NCBI GenBank assembly: GCA_017302105.1
Contig: JAFLCS010000007.1
Span: 1 to 64,000 of the forward strand
Source: Caulobacterales bacterium
GTDB taxonomy: Bacteria > Pseudomonadota > Alphaproteobacteria > Caulobacterales > Caulobacteraceae
DNA length: 64,000 nucleotides
Direction: 5' to 3'
Shown here: positions 9,616 to 17,810 of the stretch, in pieces
How the letters are laid out: every line of letters begins with the position of its first letter
How positions within the stretch are numbered: the first letter of the stretch is position 1
Translations under genes and position numbers: made by a program
Notes under the pieces: generated by a model
Told to the model about the DNA's origin: nothing
Database searches by the model: none
Seen by the model: only the letters and a program-made list of their open reading frames with translations

Positions 9616-10176
9616 TCAACGCGCGGGGCCTGATCCATCCCCAGTCTTGAGGGCGCGGCGGCCCAGATTGAGCAGGGCCTGGCGCAGGCCGTCGCTGGCG
9701 GCGGGATCGACCGAGGCGCTCAGGGCCTCGTCGCGGGCAGCGTCCAGCGGGCGATCCACCGGCCGTTTCTGAGGCTGGGCGCGGGCCGCGCGCGGCTTGA
9801 TCGGGCCTTGCGAGATTCTCAGACGCTCGACCGCCCCCTCACCCAGAAACAGGTTCACGCGGCTGATGATCTCGGGGGCCTGGTGCTGGACGAAGGCGGC
9901 GGCGGGGCCGACGACGCGCAGTTCCAGCGCGCCGCCCTGGCCGGGTCGGCCCTTCGACAATTTTACCGGCTCGGTGACGCGGGCCAGCTGCTCGCCGACG
10001 ATCTCGGGCCAGCGGTTCTCCAGTGCGCCGGTTCCCTGGCCGAAGCGGGCGTCCAGCGCCTTGATCAGCGGGGCCAGCGACTTGCCCGCCGGCGGCGCGG
10101 GTCGCCGCAGCGGACGCGGACGCTTGCTGGCCAGAATGGCGCGGGCTTCGGCATCGGTCGGCAAGGGGCGCGGCAT
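9616..10176 (-). CDS. DUF721 (DciA-like) protein
   Basis: The central segment, from LAPLIKALDARFGQGTG through EIVGEQLARVTEPVKL to ELRVVGPAAAFVQHQ, matches the DUF721 domain shared with DciA, the loader of replicative helicase in bacteria lacking DnaC. The N-terminus and the C-terminal half are basic and Ala/Pro-rich, probably disordered. ATG at 10176 is chosen because it gives MPRPLPTDAEARAIL, a usual beginning, whereas the upstream Met at 10221 runs into the divergent carboxylase promoter region. Gene order DUF721-DsbA-SMC recurs in alphaproteobacteria. Role in helicase loading is inferred from the domain only. Confidence 0.8.
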   Translation of the reverse strand: MPRPLPTDAEARAILASKRPRPLRRPAPPAGKSLAPLIKALDARFGQGTGALENRWPEIVGEQLARVTEPVKLSKGRPGQGGALELRVVGPAAAFVQHQAPEIISRVNLFLGEGAVERLRISQGPIKPRAARAQPQKRPVDRPLDAARDEALSASVDPAASDGLRQALLNLGRRALKTGDGSGPAR

Positions 10177-10240
10177 GACCGCCGTCTTAGCACGCGTCTC
10201 TGGCCTAGTCGCTGTTTCCAACTGGCTCTATACCCGCCTC

Positions 10241-12256
10241 ATGTTCAGATCCGTGCTGGTCGCCAATCGCGGCGAAATCGCCTGTCGTGTCTTCCGCACC
10301 GCCCAGCGGATGGGGATCGAGACCGTCGCCGTCTATTCCGAGGCGGACGCCGATGCTCCCCACGTCCGCATGGCCGACAGGGCGGTCCTGCTCGGGCCGG
10401 CCCCCGCCCGCGAAAGCTATCTGGTCGCCGAAAAGGTGCTGCAGGCCGCGAAAGACACGGGGGCCGAGGCCATCCACCCCGGTTATGGCTTCCTGTCCGA
10501 AAACGCCGACTTTGCCGAGGCCGTCGAAGCGGCGGGCCTGATCTGGATCGGGCCCAAGCCCGCCTCGATCCGGGCCATGGGCCTGAAGGACGCGGCCAAG
10601 GACCTGATGGACAAGGCCGGGGTGCCGGTCACGCCCGGCTATCTGGGCGAAGATCAGTCGCTCGAAACGCTTCAGGCCGCCGCCGATGCGACCGGCTATC
10701 CGGTCCTGATCAAGGCCGTGGCCGGCGGCGGCGGCAAGGGCATGAAAAAGGTCGAAAAAGCCGCCGACTTCGCCTCTGCGCTCGCCTCGGCCCAGCGCGA
10801 ATCCAAGGCCGCCTTCGGCGACGACCGCGTCCTGATCGAGAAATACGTCACCCGACCGCGTCACATCGAGGTGCAGGTGTTCGGCGATACGCACGGCAAT
10901 GTCGTGCACCTGTTCGAGCGGGACTGCTCGCTCCAGCGCCGCCACCAGAAGGTCATCGAGGAAGCCCCCGCCCCCGGCATGGACGACGCCACCCGCGCCG
11001 CTGTCACCGAGGCGGCGGTCAAGGCGGCCAAGGCCGTCGACTATGTCGGCGCCGGCACGGTGGAGTTCATCGCCGACGCCTCCGAGGGCCTCAAGGGCGA
11101 CCGCATCTGGTTCATGGAGATGAACACCCGGCTCCAGGTCGAACACCCGGTGACCGAGGCCGTGACCGGCCAGGATCTTGTTGAATGGCAGTTCCGCGTG
11201 GCCGCCGGCGAGCCCCTGCCGCTCAAGCAGGACGAGATCGAACTGGACGGCTGGGCCATGGAGGCGCGCCTCTATGCCGAGGACCCGGCCGGCGGCTTCC
11301 TGCCCTCGATCGGGGCGCTGGATCATTTCGTCTTGCCTGAGGACGACGGCGTGCGGGTCGAAACCGGCGTCGAACAGGGCGGCGAGGTCAGCCAGTTCTA
11401 CGATCCGATGATCGCCAAGCTGATCGTCCATGCCGAGGACCGCGAGAGCGCCGCCGCCGGACTGGCCGACGCCTGCTCCCAGGTCCAGGTCTGGCCGGTC
11501 AAGACCAACGCCGGCTTCCTGGTGCGCTGTCTGGATCACCCTGATTTCGTCGAGGGCGACGTCGACACCGGCTTCATCGCCGCGCGCGAGGAAGAGCTGG
11601 TCGAGCCCGACAACGCCGGCCTGGCCGCCTCGGCGGCTCTGGGCGCGGCGGCGCTGGATCAGGCCTGGGCCCACGCACCCGGCCAGGGTGCGCTGGATCC
11701 GGCCTCGCCCTGGGATGGACGCCCCACCGGCCTCTACGGCTTTCGCCTGAACGCGGCTCCGCGCGCTGAAATCCGGCTCGAAGACGCCCGCGGCGTCCAC
11801 GCCGCACGCCTGGCGCCCGGCGCCGCCGCCGCCCATCCGATGGACACCGGCCTGGTGCTGGAAATGGGCCAGGTGCGCCGCCCGGTCTCGGAACTGGGTG
11901 GTGAACTGATCCGTGTCGGCGACGAGGCCGTCACCCTGATCGAGCGCGACGACCGCCGCATTGTCTTCGTCGACGGCGATGCCTTCACCTTCATGTCGCC
12001 CAACCACGCCGGCTCGGGTGGGGGCACCTCGGCGTCGGATGGCACCTTGCGCGCGCCCATGCCCGGCAAGGTCGTGGCCGTCCAGGCCAAGGCCGGCGAC
12101 ACGGTCACGAAGGGTCAGTCGATCATCGTCGTGGAAGCCATGAAGATGGAACACGCCCTGACCGCGCCCTTCGACGGCGTGGTGGCCGAGGTCGCGGCCT
12201 CGGTCGGCGATCAGGTCACCGATGGAGCCGTTCTGGCTCGCGTGGAGGAAGCATGA
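10241..12256 (+). CDS. Biotin-dependent acyl-CoA carboxylase alpha subunit (acetyl/propionyl/methylcrotonyl type)
   Basis: Biotin carboxylase fused to a biotin carboxyl carrier domain in 671 residues, the layout of PccA/MccA. The N-terminal half begins FRSVLVANRGEIACRVFRTA and has the ATP-grasp Gly-rich loop AVAGGGGKGMKKV and the catalytic MEMNTRLQVEHPVTE segment. The C-terminal biotinyl domain has EAMKMEH with the biotin-accepting Lys at about residue 635. The ATG at 10241 gives the standard N-terminus; an open frame upstream to 9797 is the antisense of the DUF721 gene. No beta subunit or acyl-CoA dehydrogenase lies nearby, so the substrate (propionyl or methylcrotonyl more likely than acetyl) stays open. 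Confidence 0.9.
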   Translation: MFRSVLVANRGEIACRVFRTAQRMGIETVAVYSEADADAPHVRMADRAVLLGPAPARESYLVAEKVLQAAKDTGAEAIHPGYGFLSENADFAEAVEAAGLIWIGPKPASIRAMGLKDAAKDLMDKAGVPVTPGYLGEDQSLETLQAAADATGYPVLIKAVAGGGGKGMKKVEKAADFASALASAQRESKAAFGDDRVLIEKYVTRPRHIEVQVFGDTHGNVVHLFERDCSLQRRHQKVIEEAPAPGMDDATRAAVTEAAVKAAKAVDYVGAGTVEFIADASEGLKGDRIWFMEMNTRLQVEHPVTEAVTGQDLVEWQFRVAAGEPLPLKQDEIELDGWAMEARLYAEDPAGGFLPSIGALDHFVLPEDDGVRVETGVEQGGEVSQFYDPMIAKLIVHAEDRESAAAGLADACSQVQVWPVKTNAGFLVRCLDHPDFVEGDVDTGFIAAREEELVEPDNAGLAASAALGAAALDQAWAHAPGQGALDPASPWDGRPTGLYGFRLNAAPRAEIRLEDARGVHAARLAPGAAAAHPMDTGLVLEMGQVRRPVSELGGELIRVGDEAVTLIERDDRRIVFVDGDAFTFMSPNHAGSGGGTSASDGTLRAPMPGKVVAVQAKAGDTVTKGQSIIVVEAMKMEHALTAPFDGVVAEVAASVGDQVTDGAVLARVEEA

Positions 12257-12612
12257 CGATCACAGTTGCTCTGGTCGCCGGCGTGGCCGGCCTCCTCATG
12301 TCCTCGACCTCCCAGGCCGAGGACATCAGCCAGCAGTCGCGCGATGACCTGACGTGTTTCGCCGTCTTCGCCGCCATCTACGGCACGCCGAACTCGGAGA
12401 TGACCGTCGACGAACGCCAGGCGATCGGCAGCGGCATCACCTATTATCTCGGCCGCCTGGAAGGCCGGGAGCCGCAAATCGACTGGCTCGCCTACCTCCA
12501 GGCCCACGAGCAGGAGATCTATAGCCGAGTGCTCGACGAGCAGCAGTTCAATCGCTGCGCGACCGAATTCACCGCTGTCGGGGCGCGTATGGCGGCGACA
12601 GGGTCGAACTAG
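12253..12612 (+). CDS. Small secreted protein with two cysteines, unknown function
   Basis: Overlaps the carboxylase stop in an ATGA arrangement, so it is translationally coupled. Residues 1-22 form a Sec signal (MTITVALVAGVAGLLMSSTSQA), leaving a mature acidic helical protein of about 97 residues with Cys35 and Cys102, which could form one disulfide. I do not recognise a family. The pairing with a cytoplasmic carboxylase probably reflects shared transcription rather than a shared pathway. Confidence 0.7.
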   Translation: MTITVALVAGVAGLLMSSTSQAEDISQQSRDDLTCFAVFAAIYGTPNSEMTVDERQAIGSGITYYLGRLEGREPQIDWLAYLQAHEQEIYSRVLDEQQFNRCATEFTAVGARMAATGSN

Positions 12613-12629
12613 GGTCAGGTGATCACTTC

Positions 12630-12818
12630 GTGCGGCGTGCGCGACGGCTTCTCGCTGCCCTCGGCCTGGTTTCGGCTGGTCTGATCGCGCCGGGCCGCTA
12701 CCGCCTGGCGGAGACAGACCCCGCCCTGGACGAACGGTTACGCCGGATCGACCGTCTGCTGGCCGGGGCCTGCGAACCGATGGGACTGCGTGATGTCTGG
12801 CTCGACGGCTGCGCCTAG
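12630..12818 (+). CDS. Possible small basic protein (62 aa)
   Basis: A GTG-started frame 17 bases behind the previous gene, with an AGG at about 12617 in Shine-Dalgarno position. The product starts with a basic then hydrophobic stretch (RRARRLLAALGLVSAGLIAPG) like a signal or anchor, followed by a charged helix and two Cys (CEPMGLRDVWLDGC). Codon bias matches coding DNA, but length and lack of homology in memory keep this tentative. Its stop overlaps the end of the convergent monooxygenase gene. Confidence 0.35.
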   Translation: MRRARRLLAALGLVSAGLIAPGRYRLAETDPALDERLRRIDRLLAGACEPMGLRDVWLDGCA

Positions 12819-13108
12819 ATCCCCAACCCGCCGATCGGCACTGTCTCAAACCGCTCGCCGAAGCCGGCCAGGATCGGACGGGCCAGCCGGATCGCATCCT
12901 GCACCTGGGGCAAATGCAGAGAGGCCTGATGGCTTTCGCGGTCAATCCAGACCTCGGTGATCCAGATCGCGCGCTCGTCGGTCGGATCATGGGCCACGAT
13001 GTAAGACAAACAGCCCGGCATTCCGACCGTATGGGCCACCATGATCCCCGCCAGCGCATCCCGCTGGCCCGGCTGGGCCTGCATCTTGCCGATCAGTCCG
13101 TACATCAT
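12815..13108 (-). CDS. Antibiotic biosynthesis monooxygenase (ABM) domain protein
   Basis: Single dimeric alpha+beta barrel domain of 97 residues. The pattern MYGLIGKMQAQPGQRDALAGIM, then GCLSYIVAHDPTDERAIWITEVWID, then HQASLHLPQVQDAIR is that of YgiN-type putative quinol monooxygenases, which work without cofactor on aromatic or quinol substrates. The substrate cannot be assigned. Adjacent Met codons at 13108 and 13105 make the exact start ambiguous. The gene stands alone on the minus strand between plus-strand genes. Confidence 0.85.
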   Translation of the reverse strand: MMYGLIGKMQAQPGQRDALAGIMVAHTVGMPGCLSYIVAHDPTDERAIWITEVWIDRESHQASLHLPQVQDAIRLARPILAGFGERFETVPIGGLGI

Positions 13109-13251
13109 GATACCTCCGATTTCTCAGGGGCGACCGTATCCGTCATCTCCGGGTCAGTCCCGAGAATCTCCCGCCGTCCTGCCCTGGATCGCCCGGATAG
13201 ACCCGGCAATAACGGTTGAAACGGGGGCCGCAGCCGACCTACATCCGCCCC

Positions 13252-13650
13252 ATGTCGCTCCACCTCATCAAACTGTGCGTCGGCGTCGCCAAGGTGGAAA
13301 CCCTGGAGCGGCGCGTGGCCAAGGGTGACTGGCTGAACGTCCATACACGCAATACGCCCAAGCGGGCGGCCGAGCTGGAAGACGGCGGTTCTCTCTACTG
13401 GGTGATCAAGGGGTCCATCGTCTGCCGGATGCCGATCGCCGACATCACCACCCACGGCGAAGGCAAACAGTCCCGGTGCGTCATCCGCCTGAAGCCGGAA
13501 GTGGTCCGCACGGCTCCCCTGGGGCATCGCCCTTTCCAGGGTTGGCGATATCTTGAGGCACGCAATGCCCCGCAGGACCTGACTCGCGCGGAGGCCACCG
13601 ACCTTCCCGACGATCTGGTCAAGCGCCTGCGCGAAGCCGGAGCCTGGTGA
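13252..13650 (+). CDS. DUF1489 family protein
   Basis: The sequence MSLHLIKLCVGVAKVETLERR, the central STRNTPKR-like block (HTRNTPKRAAEL), YWVIKGSIVCRMPI and the C-terminal GHRPFQGWRYLEARNAPQDL match the DUF1489 family, small cytoplasmic proteins almost confined to alphaproteobacteria. ATG 13252 is preferred; an in-frame TTG at 13216 would add 12 residues. At 132 residues it is slightly shorter than most members. Function unknown. Confidence 0.85.
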   Translation: MSLHLIKLCVGVAKVETLERRVAKGDWLNVHTRNTPKRAAELEDGGSLYWVIKGSIVCRMPIADITTHGEGKQSRCVIRLKPEVVRTAPLGHRPFQGWRYLEARNAPQDLTRAEATDLPDDLVKRLREAGAW

Positions 13651-13732
13651 ATCCTGGCGGTTAATCGGTTAACCTGTTTCCTTAAGTCTATCTGGCAACT
13701 GAGTTTTTTCTTCCCGCGGGTAATCTTTGCCC

Positions 13733-14335
13733 ATGGTATCGATCAGAACGATTGTCGCCACCCCGTTGCTGGTCGCCCTCGGCGGCTGCAGCCTGGTTGA
13801 GGCGGACCCTCAACGCTTCGAGCGTTGGGCCGAAAGCGTGGCCGCCATTCCCATGACAGACGAACCCGTTGGATTGCGCCCCGCGGCCTTTCCTGCACAG
13901 GTCATGGGGCTTCGCCCGGCGGTAGATCTGGGTTCACGTACCCCGATGCGGATCGAGGTCGTCGAGGCCGAAGAGCTGTGGGAGCATCGGGCCAACGGCT
14001 TCCAGGCCGCGGGCGAGGCCCTTCCCCATCCGGTCGCCGAGGTCGTGGTTGAACGGGCCGTCGCCCGGGCCCCGGTCGTCGCCCAACAGGTCGTGCGCAC
14101 CCTGACTCACACGGTTCAGCTCGGGGCATTTTCGAGCCGCGCGGCCGCAGAAGCCGCCTGGTCCCGCGTGGCGGGCCACACCGCATTCTCGGGTACCACG
14201 CCGCGATACGAAGAAATTCAACGCGATGGTCGCACCCTGGTCCGACTGCGCACCGACGTTGCAGCCAGCCACGTACGCGCCGCCTGCCAGGCCGCTCAGG
14301 CCGGCGACTTCTGTGAATCCACAGGCGTGTCCTGA
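13733..14335 (+). CDS. SPOR-domain lipoprotein
   Basis: The N-terminus MVSIRTIVATPLLVALGGC is a lipoprotein signal with lipobox LGGC. A linker of about 100 residues is followed by a C-terminal SPOR fold (THTVQLGAFSSRAAAEAAWSRV to VRAACQAAQAGDFC), which binds peptidoglycan stripped of stem peptides and directs proteins to the division site. ATG 13733 is chosen over an in-frame TTG two codons upstream. It sits 89 bases ahead of mipZ, consistent with a cell-division neighbourhood, but it is not one of the named division lipoproteins I can identify. Confidence 0.8.
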   Translation: MVSIRTIVATPLLVALGGCSLVEADPQRFERWAESVAAIPMTDEPVGLRPAAFPAQVMGLRPAVDLGSRTPMRIEVVEAEELWEHRANGFQAAGEALPHPVAEVVVERAVARAPVVAQQVVRTLTHTVQLGAFSSRAAAEAAWSRVAGHTAFSGTTPRYEEIQRDGRTLVRLRTDVAASHVRAACQAAQAGDFCESTGVS

Positions 14336-14424
14336 TCCCCCCTCGCCCTTCGCCCGTTAACCGCTAGTCTCCCGATTGTAACGCCCGCCAGAGTGAGTCG
14401 CGGGTGCAGCGTCTGGAGTCTCGG

Positions 14425-15291
14425 ATGGCCAGGGTCATCGTCGTCGGCAATGAAAAAGGGGGGGCCGGCAAGTCCACCCTCGCCATCCATCTGCTCGCGG
14501 GTCTGATGCAGACCGGCCATTCGGTGGCCGTGATGGATCTGGACCTCCGCCAGAGGTCGCTGGCCGGTTTCCTGGCCAATCGGCGGGCCTGGCTCGAGGC
14601 CAATCAACTCACCGCGCCGCTTCCGATCGAGCCGGATGCCTTCACCGATGGGGCCAAACTGGCGCGTGCGCCGGAAGCCGAACACCTGGCCCGGTTCGAA
14701 GCGGCCTTTGCGGTCGCGCAGGGTGCCGATTTCGTCATTATCGACACGCCCGGTGGCGACACCGCCCTGTCGCGCGCCGCCCACGGCCGCGCCGATCAGA
14801 TCGTCACGCCCATGAACGACAGCTTCGTCGATTTCGGCCTGCTCGGTGAAATCGATCCGGTGACCTTGAACCTCAAGCGCCCCTCCATCTACGCCGAGAC
14901 GATTTGGAACGCCCGCAAGGACAAGGCCGCCGACAACCCCCAGGCCGGCCTGGGACAGATTGACTGGCTGGTTGTGACCAATCGCCTGGCCGTGTTCGAA
15001 GCCCGCAATCGCCGGCGTGTTGATGAGAGACTGGATCTGCTGGCCAAGCGTGTGGGCTTCCGGGTCGGGCCGGGTCTCAGGGATCGCGTGATCTATCGCG
15101 AGCTCTATCCCTTCGGCCTGACGGTGGCGGACCTGTCCGAACAGGTGCGGCCTGTCGAGATTTCGCTCGCCCATGTGGCGGCCCGTCAGGAGCTGCGCTC
15201 GCTGATGCAGGCCCTGGGGCTCGAGAACGCGGCCCAGCTGATCGGACCCGGCGAAGCTGCCGATGAGGCGGAGGCGCAGCGGGCCGCGTGA
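14425..15291 (+). CDS. mipZ: MipZ division-plane positioning ATPase
   Basis: ParA/MinD-superfamily ATPase that forms a gradient from the ParB-bound poles and blocks FtsZ assembly away from midcell. The deviant Walker A motif KGGAGKST is at residues 11-18 and the IDTPGGD switch motif is near 108-114. The blocks VMDLDLRQRSLAGFL, RADQIVTPMNDSFVDF, RVGFRVGPGLRDRVIYREL and LSEQVRPVEISL follow Caulobacter MipZ closely. ATG 14425 is used rather than the in-frame Met seven codons upstream because family members start with this MxRVIVVGNEK. The stop overlaps the next GTG start by four bases. Confidence 0.95.
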   Translation: MARVIVVGNEKGGAGKSTLAIHLLAGLMQTGHSVAVMDLDLRQRSLAGFLANRRAWLEANQLTAPLPIEPDAFTDGAKLARAPEAEHLARFEAAFAVAQGADFVIIDTPGGDTALSRAAHGRADQIVTPMNDSFVDFGLLGEIDPVTLNLKRPSIYAETIWNARKDKAADNPQAGLGQIDWLVVTNRLAVFEARNRRRVDERLDLLAKRVGFRVGPGLRDRVIYRELYPFGLTVADLSEQVRPVEISLAHVAARQELRSLMQALGLENAAQLIGPGEAADEAEAQRAA

Positions 15292-15713
15292 GCCTGGCGT
15301 GGATCATCCTCGGCGCAGTCGGCCTTTGGGCCCTGATTCGTCTTGGACGTCAGTCCGACCGGACCAGCCGGGTGCAATGGCGGGTGACCACAACGGTGTT
15401 CGCGGCGATCTGCTGGGGGGCCGCTGCCTTGCTGGCCGTTCGCGGATCCTGGCTGGTCGCAGCCTGTCTGGCGGCCGCCGGCGGATGGCTCGCCGTGGCG
15501 TCGCGCCAGCGCGACCCGATGTTCCGGCCCACGCAGGACGAGATCAGCGTGGCCGAGGCACGTCGCGTTCTTGGCGTCTCGCAAGCCGCCAACGACCAGG
15601 AGATCCAGGCCGCCTATCGTCGGCTGATGGCAAGGGCGCATCCCGACGCGGGCGGCAGCCAGGGCCTCGCCGAGCGGCTCAATGCGGCGCGGGATCGATT
15701 GTTGAAGCGCTAG
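15288..15713 (+). CDS. Membrane-anchored J-domain protein
   Basis: Starts with GTG overlapping the mipZ stop (GTGA). The first 70 residues hold two or three hydrophobic segments; the C-terminal 60 residues form a J-domain with EARRVLGVSQAANDQEIQAAYRRLM and the HPD triad at 118-120, which stimulates DnaK-type chaperone ATPase. The order resembles DjlA-like or TerB-less membrane J-proteins in 141 residues. The tight coupling with mipZ suggests co-expression. It ends one base before the convergent carboxypeptidase gene. Confidence 0.85.
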   Translation: MSLAWIILGAVGLWALIRLGRQSDRTSRVQWRVTTTVFAAICWGAAALLAVRGSWLVAACLAAAGGWLAVASRQRDPMFRPTQDEISVAEARRVLGVSQAANDQEIQAAYRRLMARAHPDAGGSQGLAERLNAARDRLLKR

Positions 15714-15714
15714 G

Positions 15715-17064
15715 CTACTGGGCCCTGATGACCATGCACGGCACATTGCGCGCCGTCAGGGCCTCGCAGGCCGCATCGGCCGCGGTGCGCGTGAACCCGA
15801 CATAACGCGCCCGGAACCAGCCGTTGTCGGACGGCGTAATGGCACCTTCTACGCCGCGGAACTGGTCGCGGAACCGGCGACCGACCTCTCCCAGCCATTC
15901 CTGGGCGACGTTCTGCTCGCGGAAGGCACCGACCTGAACGATCCAGCCGGTGGCTCCGTCGCCCTGAGCCCGGACGGGAGCCGTCGGACGCGCCGTCGGT
16001 GTCGCTGAGGCCAGAACTGCGGCCGAGGCAGCCTCCTCGGCTTCCTCGGCGTCTGCAACCGCGTCCAGCTGTGCTGAGGCGGCCAGGACCTCCGCCGAGA
16101 CCGGAACCTCGACCGACGCATACTGTAGCGGAGCCGTATAGCCGCGTCCCGTCGCATAGTGCGCGCCCACACCGCCCGGCAGGGACGCGAACATCACCTG
16201 GGCCTGGGCCAGGCTCTCGCCGCGCGCCACGCGCCGCTCAACGTCGAAGCCGATATTCAGAAGGTCCGCCACATGGGCATTGCGCGTGGCGGTCGTCCGA
16301 CCGCCGAGGACCACCGTGATAAGCCGGCGACCGTCCCGAACCGCCGAGGCTGCCAGGTTGTAGCCCGAGGCGTTGGTGAAACCCGTCTTGATACCGTCAA
16401 CGCCCGGCATCGAATGCAGAAGGCCGTTGGTGTTGTTGTAGTTGCGGCCTTCGTACTCCCAGTGCCGCTGCCCGAAATAATGGTAGTACTGCGGGAAGTC
16501 CCGCATCACGGCCCGGCTGAGAATGGCGATGTCACGCGCAGAAGAGAGCTGGCGGCTGTCCGGGAGGCCATGAGGATTGACGTAGTTCGTCTGGCGCATC
16601 CCCAACTGACGGGCACGCCGGGTCATCGACTCGGCAAACGCCGCCTCGGATCCCCCCACATATTCAGCCAAGGCGACCGCAATATCGTTGCAGGATCGAA
16701 CCGCCAGGGCCCGAATGGCATTGTCGACGGTGATCCGCGAACCGACCGGCAGACCCAACTTCGACGGCGGTTGCGACGCAGCACGCGGCGAGATCGTGAT
16801 ATAGTCGTTGGCGTTGATCCGGCCCTCAGCCAGGGCTTCGAACACCAGATACAAGGTCATGACCTTGGTGATGGAGGCCGGAAATCTTGCGCTGTCGGCA
16901 TAGCGCTCAAACAGCACTTCGCCCGAATTGGCATCCATCACGATCCCGGCGTAACGAACCTCAGCGTCCTGGGCGATCGCGCTTTGCGAGCCGGCGAGAC
17001 TGAGGCCAGCCATGCTGACAAGGCAGGCCAGGACCACAAAGACGCGGCGGGCGGAAGCGAGCAT
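15715..17064 (-). CDS. D-alanyl-D-alanine carboxypeptidase (PBP5/6 type) with C-terminal SPOR domain
   Basis: Periplasmic serine peptidase that trims the terminal D-Ala of peptidoglycan stem peptides. A Sec signal (to about AIAQ at residue 32) is followed by the transpeptidase fold with Ser64-Ile-Thr-Lys67, Ser124-Cys-Asn126 and Lys226-Thr-Gly228. The second motif is SCN rather than the E. coli SGN. A flexible Ala/Pro-rich linker at about 320-365 leads to a SPOR domain (GWIVQVGAFREQNVAQEWL) that replaces the usual C-terminal amphipathic anchor and should direct the enzyme to septal peptidoglycan. Length 449. Confidence 0.93.
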   Translation of the reverse strand: MLASARRVFVVLACLVSMAGLSLAGSQSAIAQDAEVRYAGIVMDANSGEVLFERYADSARFPASITKVMTLYLVFEALAEGRINANDYITISPRAASQPPSKLGLPVGSRITVDNAIRALAVRSCNDIAVALAEYVGGSEAAFAESMTRRARQLGMRQTNYVNPHGLPDSRQLSSARDIAILSRAVMRDFPQYYHYFGQRHWEYEGRNYNNTNGLLHSMPGVDGIKTGFTNASGYNLAASAVRDGRRLITVVLGGRTTATRNAHVADLLNIGFDVERRVARGESLAQAQVMFASLPGGVGAHYATGRGYTAPLQYASVEVPVSAEVLAASAQLDAVADAEEAEEAASAAVLASATPTARPTAPVRAQGDGATGWIVQVGAFREQNVAQEWLGEVGRRFRDQFRGVEGAITPSDNGWFRARYVGFTRTAADAACEALTARNVPCMVIRAQ

Positions 17065-17209
17065 GGGCTATCGGTCCGTCTGGTAAGCATTGCACTAGAG
17101 CGACGCCCCCACGACGCCGACCCCTGAAGAGCATATCATGCCTCAGCCTGAGTTGCCCTGACGTTAACAGCTTCTTGATGGGCGAATTGGTCGCACCCCC
17201 AAAAGGCGA
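17065..17209. other. Intergenic stretch upstream of phasin and carboxypeptidase
   Basis: Divergent region between the carboxypeptidase and phasin genes. No open frame is supported here. It should hold the carboxypeptidase promoter on the minus strand; I do not see a convincing -35/-10 pair for it. Confidence 0.4.
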
Positions 17210-17224
17210 TTGTGCGCCGCACAA
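17210..17224. promoter_or_regulatory. Palindromic operator candidate upstream of phasin
   Basis: A perfect 7+1+7 palindrome, TTGTGCG C CGCACAA, ends eight bases before the phasin -35 hexamer. Its core is TGC-N3-GCA, the pattern reported for the polyhydroxyalkanoate regulator PhaR in alphaproteobacteria. The position suits a repressor that blocks polymerase at the phasin promoter. The assignment to PhaR is inference. Confidence 0.55.
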
Positions 17225-17231
17225 AATACCC

Positions 17232-17260
17232 TTGACATATGTTCGCAGGTGCAGCATATA
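17232..17260 (+). promoter_or_regulatory. Sigma70-type promoter for phasin
   Basis: TTGACA at 17232-17237, a 17-base spacer, then CATATA at 17255-17260, close to the alphaproteobacterial housekeeping consensus. Transcription would start near 17267, giving a leader of about 48 bases. An AGGAG ribosome-binding site (GAGGAGACC) lies before the ATG at 17315. Confidence 0.6.
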
Positions 17261-17314
17261 GCCATCACACCGGGCGGATGAGCCCGCCCGAAACCCAATT
17301 CTGAGGAGACCACC

Positions 17315-17749
17315 ATGGCCGCCACTGACACCGTCAAGAAGACCGTCGAACAAGCCACCCAAGCCGGCAACCAAGCCTTCAAGGAAGGCGTCGACAAGTC
17401 GCTGAACGCGCTGACCGAAGCCAACACCCTGGGCAAGAAGAACATCGAAGCCGCCGTCGAGTCGGTCACGGCCGCCACCCGCGGTGCCGAAGCCCTGTCG
17501 GCCCAGGCTCTGGCCTACTCCAAGAAGTCCTGGGAAGACGGCGTGAACGCCGCTCAGGCCCTGGCCTCGGCCAAGTCGGTCCAGGAAGTGATCGAGCTGC
17601 AGACCGCCTACGCCAAGACGGCGATGGAAGCCTATCTGGCTGAAGTCACCAAGGCGACCGACACCCTGTCGGCCTCGGTCAAGGACAGCTTCAAGCCGAT
17701 CAACGAGCGCACCACCGCGATCGTCGAACGCATCCAGTCGGCCCGCTAA
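17315..17749 (+). CDS. Phasin family protein
   Basis: Small helical protein of 144 residues that coats polyhydroxyalkanoate granules. The sequence is almost entirely amphipathic helix rich in Ala, Lys, Glu and Thr with no Cys and no signal peptide; the block VQEVIELQTAYAKTAMEAYLAEVTKATD is typical of the Phasin_2 family. Codon use is strongly biased to a few codons (AAG, ACC, GCC, CTG), as in a highly expressed gene. It is monocistronic, with its own promoter, operator candidate and terminator. phaC and phaR are not in the window. Confidence 0.9.
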   Translation: MAATDTVKKTVEQATQAGNQAFKEGVDKSLNALTEANTLGKKNIEAAVESVTAATRGAEALSAQALAYSKKSWEDGVNAAQALASAKSVQEVIELQTAYAKTAMEAYLAEVTKATDTLSASVKDSFKPINERTTAIVERIQSAR

Positions 17750-17778
17750 CCCTCCTCCCAAGAGCGGTACGACTGAAG

Positions 17779-17810
17779 AAGGCCCGGTGCGGAAACGCGC
17801 CGGGCCTTTT
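17779..17810 (+). terminator. Rho-independent terminator of phasin
   Basis: A long GC stem, AAGGCCCGG...CCGGGCCTT, closes around TGCGGAAACGCG and runs into TTTT, 30 bases after the phasin stop. A textbook intrinsic terminator on the plus strand. Confidence 0.85.

Noticed and set aside
9797-10240. N-terminal extension of the carboxylase frame
   Set aside because: It is antisense to the DUF721 gene; the family N-terminus starts at 10241.
10205-12154. 649-aa minus-strand frame inside the carboxylase gene
   Set aside because: Shadow of a well-supported plus-strand gene.
17060-17320. Second phasin operator in GCAGGTGCAGC near 17245
   Set aside because: Only loosely resembles the palindrome and lacks dyad symmetry.
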